Origin: Desulfobulbaceae bacterium
GTDB taxonomy: Bacteria > Desulfobacterota > Desulfobulbia > Desulfobulbales > SURF-16
Assembly: GCA_024763115.1 (NCBI GenBank)
Contig: JANTGB010000008.1
Span: forward strand, 1-18,187
DNA: 18,187 bases
Reading direction: 5' to 3'
Under the pieces are notes generated by a model that worked only from the letters and a program-made list of their open reading frames with translations, did not search any database and was not told where the DNA came from. Positions within the stretch are counted from its first letter, which is position 1. The number at the start of each line of letters is the position of its first letter. The position numbers and the translations under genes were made by a program. Below, piece by piece: positions 15,873 through 18,187 of the stretch.

Positions 15873-15888
15873 TGGCATGGATGGTGCT
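15873..15888 (+). promoter_or_regulatory. Sigma-54 (RpoN) promoter of the PEP-CTERM gene
   Basis: TGGCATGGATGGTGCT matches the -24/-12 consensus (TGGCACG-N4-TTGCW), with the invariant GG at 15874-15875 and GC at 15886-15887 exactly ten bases apart. Transcription would start near 15899 and give a leader of about 187 nt before the ATG at 16086. Sigma-54 control is an established feature of many exosortase/PEP-CTERM systems, which supports the call. Confidence 0.8.
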
Positions 15889-15917
15889 TTAAATAGAGAC
15901 AAAAACAAAACATTTTT

Positions 15918-16057
15918 AGTAACTACTCATGGAGTAAGTGCATAATCAGTGAAAACCTCTGTATTTGTAACTGGCCGGAGTCTGCGCTTACCTGCAGGAT
16001 GCAGGTAAGCGACCGGAGGGAGACTCCGAATATGCAGTGCCCTGTGGGCAGTTACCA
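15918..16057 (+). repeat. Leader repeat copy B, highly structured 5' UTR of the PEP-CTERM gene
   Basis: This copy begins AGTAACTACTCATGG and ends GGGCAGTTACC. Nested inside are CGGAGTCT (15976-15983) pairing with AGACTCCG (16021-16028), and a perfect 12-bp stem CGCTTACCTGCA/TGCAGGTAAGCG (15985-15996 and 16000-16011) with a GGA loop. GTAACTGGCC (15967-15976) and GTAACTACTCA (15919-15929) compete for GGGCAGTTAC (16046-16055). The right half contains one 25-bp repeat unit (16003-16027), the insertion that distinguishes it from copy A before cheY. Confidence 0.8.
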
Positions 16058-16074
16058 TTTTTTAGAAATAAACA

Positions 16075-16080
16075 AGAGGA
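16075..16080 (+). promoter_or_regulatory. Ribosome binding site fixing the PEP-CTERM start
   Basis: AGAGGA is five bases before ATG 16086. The upstream in-frame ATG at 15999 lies inside the loop of the leader hairpin and has no such site, so 16086 is the start. Confidence 0.85.
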
Positions 16081-16085
16081 CAATT

Positions 16086-16859
16086 ATGAAAATTTACCAG
16101 ACCGCTCTGGCCCTTGGCGTGGCTGCAACATTTATGTTGGCCGGTAATGTCTTCGCTTTGAGCTACAGCAACAATATTACTATTTATGACGGCCTCGGGG
16201 AAACGACGGAAGATGGTGAAGTCGAACCGGGATGCCTGAATACTCAAGTTTGGGACTTGGAAGGTTTTTTCCAGGAAGGCTCTAGCCTGACAATGGTTGG
16301 TGGTTTTGATTTTGTTAACGGCGTAAGTGGATATCCTGACTACACCTCCGGCGACATTTTTATTGATGTTGATGGTGATGCGCAATATGGAAGTTCAAAT
16401 ACCGGTGGAGGTTCGGGGCAGGCAGAAGTGAATAACACTTTTGGTTATGATTATGTCCTGGATATGGATTTTAATTTATTGACTTATTCGGTAATCAAGC
16501 TAACAGACAGTACCACGACAACTGTCTGGTACGGTCAGAATGATGAATCAAATCCTTGGCTTTACAATACAGGTGGGACATTAGTAGACGGCTATGAAAA
16601 TCTTGCGATGGAATATGTCTCTGGTTTATCAGATGCCGCTACCGGTTTTACCGGCGGCAATCATTATGCTGTCGGCGTTGATCTTTCTTTTCTTGCCCCT
16701 GGAACAGATTTCACCTCTCATTTTACCATGGGATGCGGCAATGATAATCTTATGGGGCAAGGTACCGCCCCTGTCCCTGAACCGGCAACCATATTGCTTT
16801 TTGCCACCGGCCTTGTCGGGCTGGCAGGATATGGTAAAAAACGCATTCATAAAGTATAA
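16086..16859 (+). CDS. Secreted PEP-CTERM (exosortase-sorted) surface protein
   Basis: The 257-residue protein starts with a Sec signal peptide (MKIYQTALALGVAATFMLAGNV, cleavage near FA-LS, about 24-25). It ends with a textbook PEP-CTERM sorting signal: VPEPA (230-234), a hydrophobic segment (about 235-249) and a basic tail GKKRIHKV. Exosortase would remove the tail and attach or release the protein at the envelope. The mature part is acidic and rich in Gly, Asp, Ser and Thr, with two Cys (50 and 217) that could form a disulfide. A TMGCGNDNLMG motif (214-224) recurs, as I recall, in a subset of PEP-CTERM proteins. The substrate or matrix partner is unknown. Expression is predicted from the sigma-54 promoter at 15873. 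The start at 16086 is preferred over an in-frame ATG 87 bp upstream, because it gives the signal peptide and has a good ribosome site. Confidence 0.93.
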   Translation: MKIYQTALALGVAATFMLAGNVFALSYSNNITIYDGLGETTEDGEVEPGCLNTQVWDLEGFFQEGSSLTMVGGFDFVNGVSGYPDYTSGDIFIDVDGDAQYGSSNTGGGSGQAEVNNTFGYDYVLDMDFNLLTYSVIKLTDSTTTTVWYGQNDESNPWLYNTGGTLVDGYENLAMEYVSGLSDAATGFTGGNHYAVGVDLSFLAPGTDFTSHFTMGCGNDNLMGQGTAPVPEPATILLFATGLVGLAGYGKKRIHKV

Positions 16860-16878
16860 CTACTCACATGGGTAGTTA
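16857..16878 (+). repeat. Hairpin overlapping the PEP-CTERM stop codon
   Basis: TAACTAC (16857-16863) and GTAGTTA (16872-16878) form a 7-bp perfect stem over an eight-base loop. The TAA is the gene's stop codon and also part of a TAACTACTCA copy. There is no T-run, so this is not a standard intrinsic terminator. Confidence 0.6.
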
Positions 16879-16894
16879 CGTTAAAATCAAACTT

Positions 16895-17076
16895 AGGGCT
16901 CACTCAAAAATAAATTAGTAGAGATAAGGTGTAATATAGACATTTAGAGAAGTGATCTAATTGCATGCAACCGCAGGCGTAGCAGAACTACGCCTCTGGA
17001 TTGCATAATTGCAGATCGCTTTTCTAAATGTTCAGATTGCGCCTTAGAATGCGAAGTTATTTTTGAGTGAGCCCTT
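16895..17076. repeat. Long palindromic MITE-like element (about 181 bp) between convergent genes
   Basis: The element is an imperfect inverted repeat along its whole length. The ends are AGGGCTCACTCAAAAATAA (16895-16913) and its exact inverse (17057-17075). Inner arms include GACATTTAGA (16939-16948) against TCTAAATGTTC, and the centre is GGCGTAG/CTACGCC around CAGAA. It shares 36 identical bases with the short copy at 15475-15567. TTA flanks both ends, in the same sense. It encodes nothing. It fills the space between the PEP-CTERM gene (+) and flagellin (-) and begins two bases from the flagellin stop, so it may also act as a bidirectional transcript end. Confidence 0.8.
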
Positions 17077-17078
17077 AT

Positions 17079-17906
17079 TCAGCCCTGCAAAAGATTTAAA
17101 ATTCCTTCCTTGTTCATCTTGCCGCTCTGGGCCAGGGCAAACATCCGCGCCTGATCCAATACCTTCATTTGGGCCGAATTAGTTGATTCCTCGGCAAAAT
17201 CAAGATCGGAGATTCCCGATTTCGAGGCGGCAATATTTATTTCCGTAATCGATAGATTGGCCACAGTCGACTCAAGTTGATTCCGGGTAGAGCCGATGTC
17301 TCCCCGCAGTTGGTCAATCTCGGCCAGAGCATTATCAATTACCGTCAGAGCTTCCTGGGCGCCTTCCGGGCTTAATACATTGATCGTATTTAATGTGTTA
17401 TACGGTTCAGCCGGAGACGCTGAGCCGATATTAAGGTCAACGGTTTCACCGGAATAGGCCCCGATCTGGAATGATTTGTCGGTAAAAGTGCCGGAAAGCA
17501 GCTTTTGCCCATTGTATGAGGTATTAGTGGCAATATCATTAAGAGAAGCCAGAGATTTATTGATATCAGCCTGCAGGGCCTGCAGGGAGGCTGAATCCTG
17601 ACCGCCACCGGCTGCCTGCAGGGTCTTGGCCCGAATATTCTGCAGCAGAGAAACAGATTCTCCCAAAGCGCCGTCCGCCACCTGAGCCATAGCGATAGTG
17701 TCGGTGGCATTACGAATAGACTGGCCGATTCCCCGAAGCTGACTGCCGAGTGAGTCGGCAATAAGCATCCCTGAAGCATCATCAGCGGCCCGGTTAATCC
17801 TTTTACCGGAAGAAAATCGTTCCAGAGAATTGTTCAGCGCCCTGCCTGACTCTCTAAGTTGACGATAAATTCCCATGCTATCATTGCTGTTGATCCGAAG
17901 CGTCAT
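17079..17906 (-). CDS. Flagellin, short D0-D1 type
   Basis: The 275-residue protein is a flagellin, the filament subunit exported by the flagellar type III apparatus. The N-terminal domain (MTLRINSN..., then LERFSSGKRINRAADDASG and the TIAMAQVADGAL segment) and the C-terminal domain (ending ALAQSGKMNKEGILNLLQG) are conserved. The central variable domain is almost absent, so only D0 and D1 are made. It lacks Cys. The start at 17906 is chosen because GGGAG lies seven bases upstream and MTLRINSN is the family start. The ATG 66 bp further upstream overlaps the promoter -35 and lacks a ribosome site. Chaperone FliS and other flagellar genes are not in the window. The gene is convergent with the PEP-CTERM gene. 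Whether the chemosensory operon drives this flagellum cannot be told from here. Confidence 0.96.
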   Translation of the reverse strand: MTLRINSNDSMGIYRQLRESGRALNNSLERFSSGKRINRAADDASGMLIADSLGSQLRGIGQSIRNATDTIAMAQVADGALGESVSLLQNIRAKTLQAAGGGQDSASLQALQADINKSLASLNDIATNTSYNGQKLLSGTFTDKSFQIGAYSGETVDLNIGSASPAEPYNTLNTINVLSPEGAQEALTVIDNALAEIDQLRGDIGSTRNQLESTVANLSITEINIAASKSGISDLDFAEESTNSAQMKVLDQARMFALAQSGKMNKEGILNLLQG

Positions 17907-17913
17907 GACAAAT

Positions 17914-17918
17914 CTCCC
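17914..17918 (-). promoter_or_regulatory. Ribosome binding site of flagellin
   Basis: On the - strand GGGAG is followed after seven bases (ATTTGTC) by ATG at 17906, which decides the flagellin start. Confidence 0.8.
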
Positions 17919-17948
17919 GGCAGAAGGTGATATCTGGTTTATCTGTTT

Positions 17949-17976
17949 ATTATAATCATTTTTGCGAAACATTCAA
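17949..17976 (-). promoter_or_regulatory. Sigma-70-like promoter of flagellin
   Basis: On the - strand TTGAAT (17971-17976) and a perfect TATAAT (17949-17954) are separated by 16 bp. Transcription would begin near 17942, about 35 nt before the start codon. No sigma-28 (TAAA-N15-GCCGATAA) or -24/-12 signature is seen in the upstream 115 bp, which is unusual for a flagellin gene. Confidence 0.55.
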
Positions 17977-18019
17977 ATGTAGTTAACCCAAAAACAGGGT
18001 AGATTTATTTTGCTCAAAC

Positions 18020-18187
18020 GTAACTACTCATGGGGTAGCGGGAGACTCCAGGTAAGCGACCAGCGGGAGACTCCAGGTAAGCGACCAGCAGGAGACTCCA
18101 GGTAAGCGACCAGCGGGAGACTCCAGGTAAGCGACCAGCGGGAGACTCCAGGTAAGCGACCAGCGGGAGACTCCAGGTAAGCGACCA
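18020..18187 (+). repeat. 25-bp tandem repeat array running off the right edge
   Basis: GTAACTACTCATGGGGTA (18020-18037) is followed by a partial unit GCGGGAGACTCC (18038-18049). Five complete 25-bp units start at 18050, 18075, 18100, 18125 and 18150, and a partial sixth starts at 18175. Each begins AGGTAAGCGACC and ends GGGAGACTCC (AGGAGACTCC in the second unit, the only variant). GGAGACTCC within each unit is itself a palindrome. There are no spacers. The array lies upstream of flagellin on its transcription-start side and its total length is unknown. Confidence 0.9.

Noticed and set aside
15999..16085. N-terminal extension of the PEP-CTERM protein starting at ATG 15999
   Set aside because: It would translate the leader hairpin and put 29 residues before the signal peptide; ATG 16086 has a proper ribosome site and begins the signal peptide.
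17907..17972. Longer flagellin start at 17972
   Set aside because: It overlaps the predicted -35 element, has no ribosome site, and adds 22 residues before the conserved MTLRINSN.
18038..18187. CRISPR array
   Set aside because: Repeats are directly adjacent with no unique spacers and no cas genes in the window; this is a simple 25-bp tandem array.

Overview
This window reads as part of a motile, Gram-negative, anaerobe-like proteobacterium, most likely a deltaproteobacterium (Desulfobacterota). That placement is an inference from three things: a long multi-component chemosensory operon with HEAT-repeat and ParA accessory genes, an exosortase (PEP-CTERM) surface protein with a sigma-54 promoter, and a polar-type minimal flagellin. 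No rRNA, tRNA or marker gene is present to fix the taxon.

Positions 255-15115 hold twelve genes, all on the + strand and closely packed: ParA-family ATPase, small TPR protein, lidless Hsp70/DnaK-like protein, soluble double chemoreceptor (MCP-CZB-MCP), triple-domain CheW with a lysine-rich tail, CheB, receiver-histidine kinase, single receiver, HEAT-repeat protein, CheR, CheY with a basic N-terminus, and CheA with three Hpt-type segments. A good sigma-70 promoter with an AT-rich upstream element precedes the first gene. The logical reading is a cytoplasmic chemosensory array: the receptor is coupled by CheW to CheA, adapted by CheR/CheB, and signals to CheY plus a side branch (REC-HK, receiver, HEAT). 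ParA may position or segregate the array. The receptor N-terminus, the CheW C-terminus and the CheY N-terminus are all strongly basic, which is compatible with a nucleoid- or ParA-linked cluster.

Positions 15116-16085 have no intact gene. They contain a decayed receiver-domain pseudogene on the - strand cut off by a repeat, a short palindromic element, a stray copy of a 25-bp repeat unit, two candidate activator-binding dyads, a strong -24/-12 (sigma-54) promoter, and a highly structured leader. That leader precedes a secreted PEP-CTERM protein (16086-16859). A flagellin gene lies convergently on the - strand (17079-17906) with its own sigma-70-like promoter.

The last 6.4 kb and the two window edges are rich in a dispersed repeat system. 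It has (i) five same-strand copies of the decamer TAACTACTCA; (ii) units built from AGGTAAGCGACC and GGGAGACTCC, present singly, inverted at the left edge, and as a 25-bp tandem array running off the right edge; and (iii) two versions, 93 and about 181 bp, of a long imperfect palindrome resembling a MITE. Related copies of (i) plus (ii) form the 5' leaders of cheY and of the PEP-CTERM gene, each with competing hairpins.
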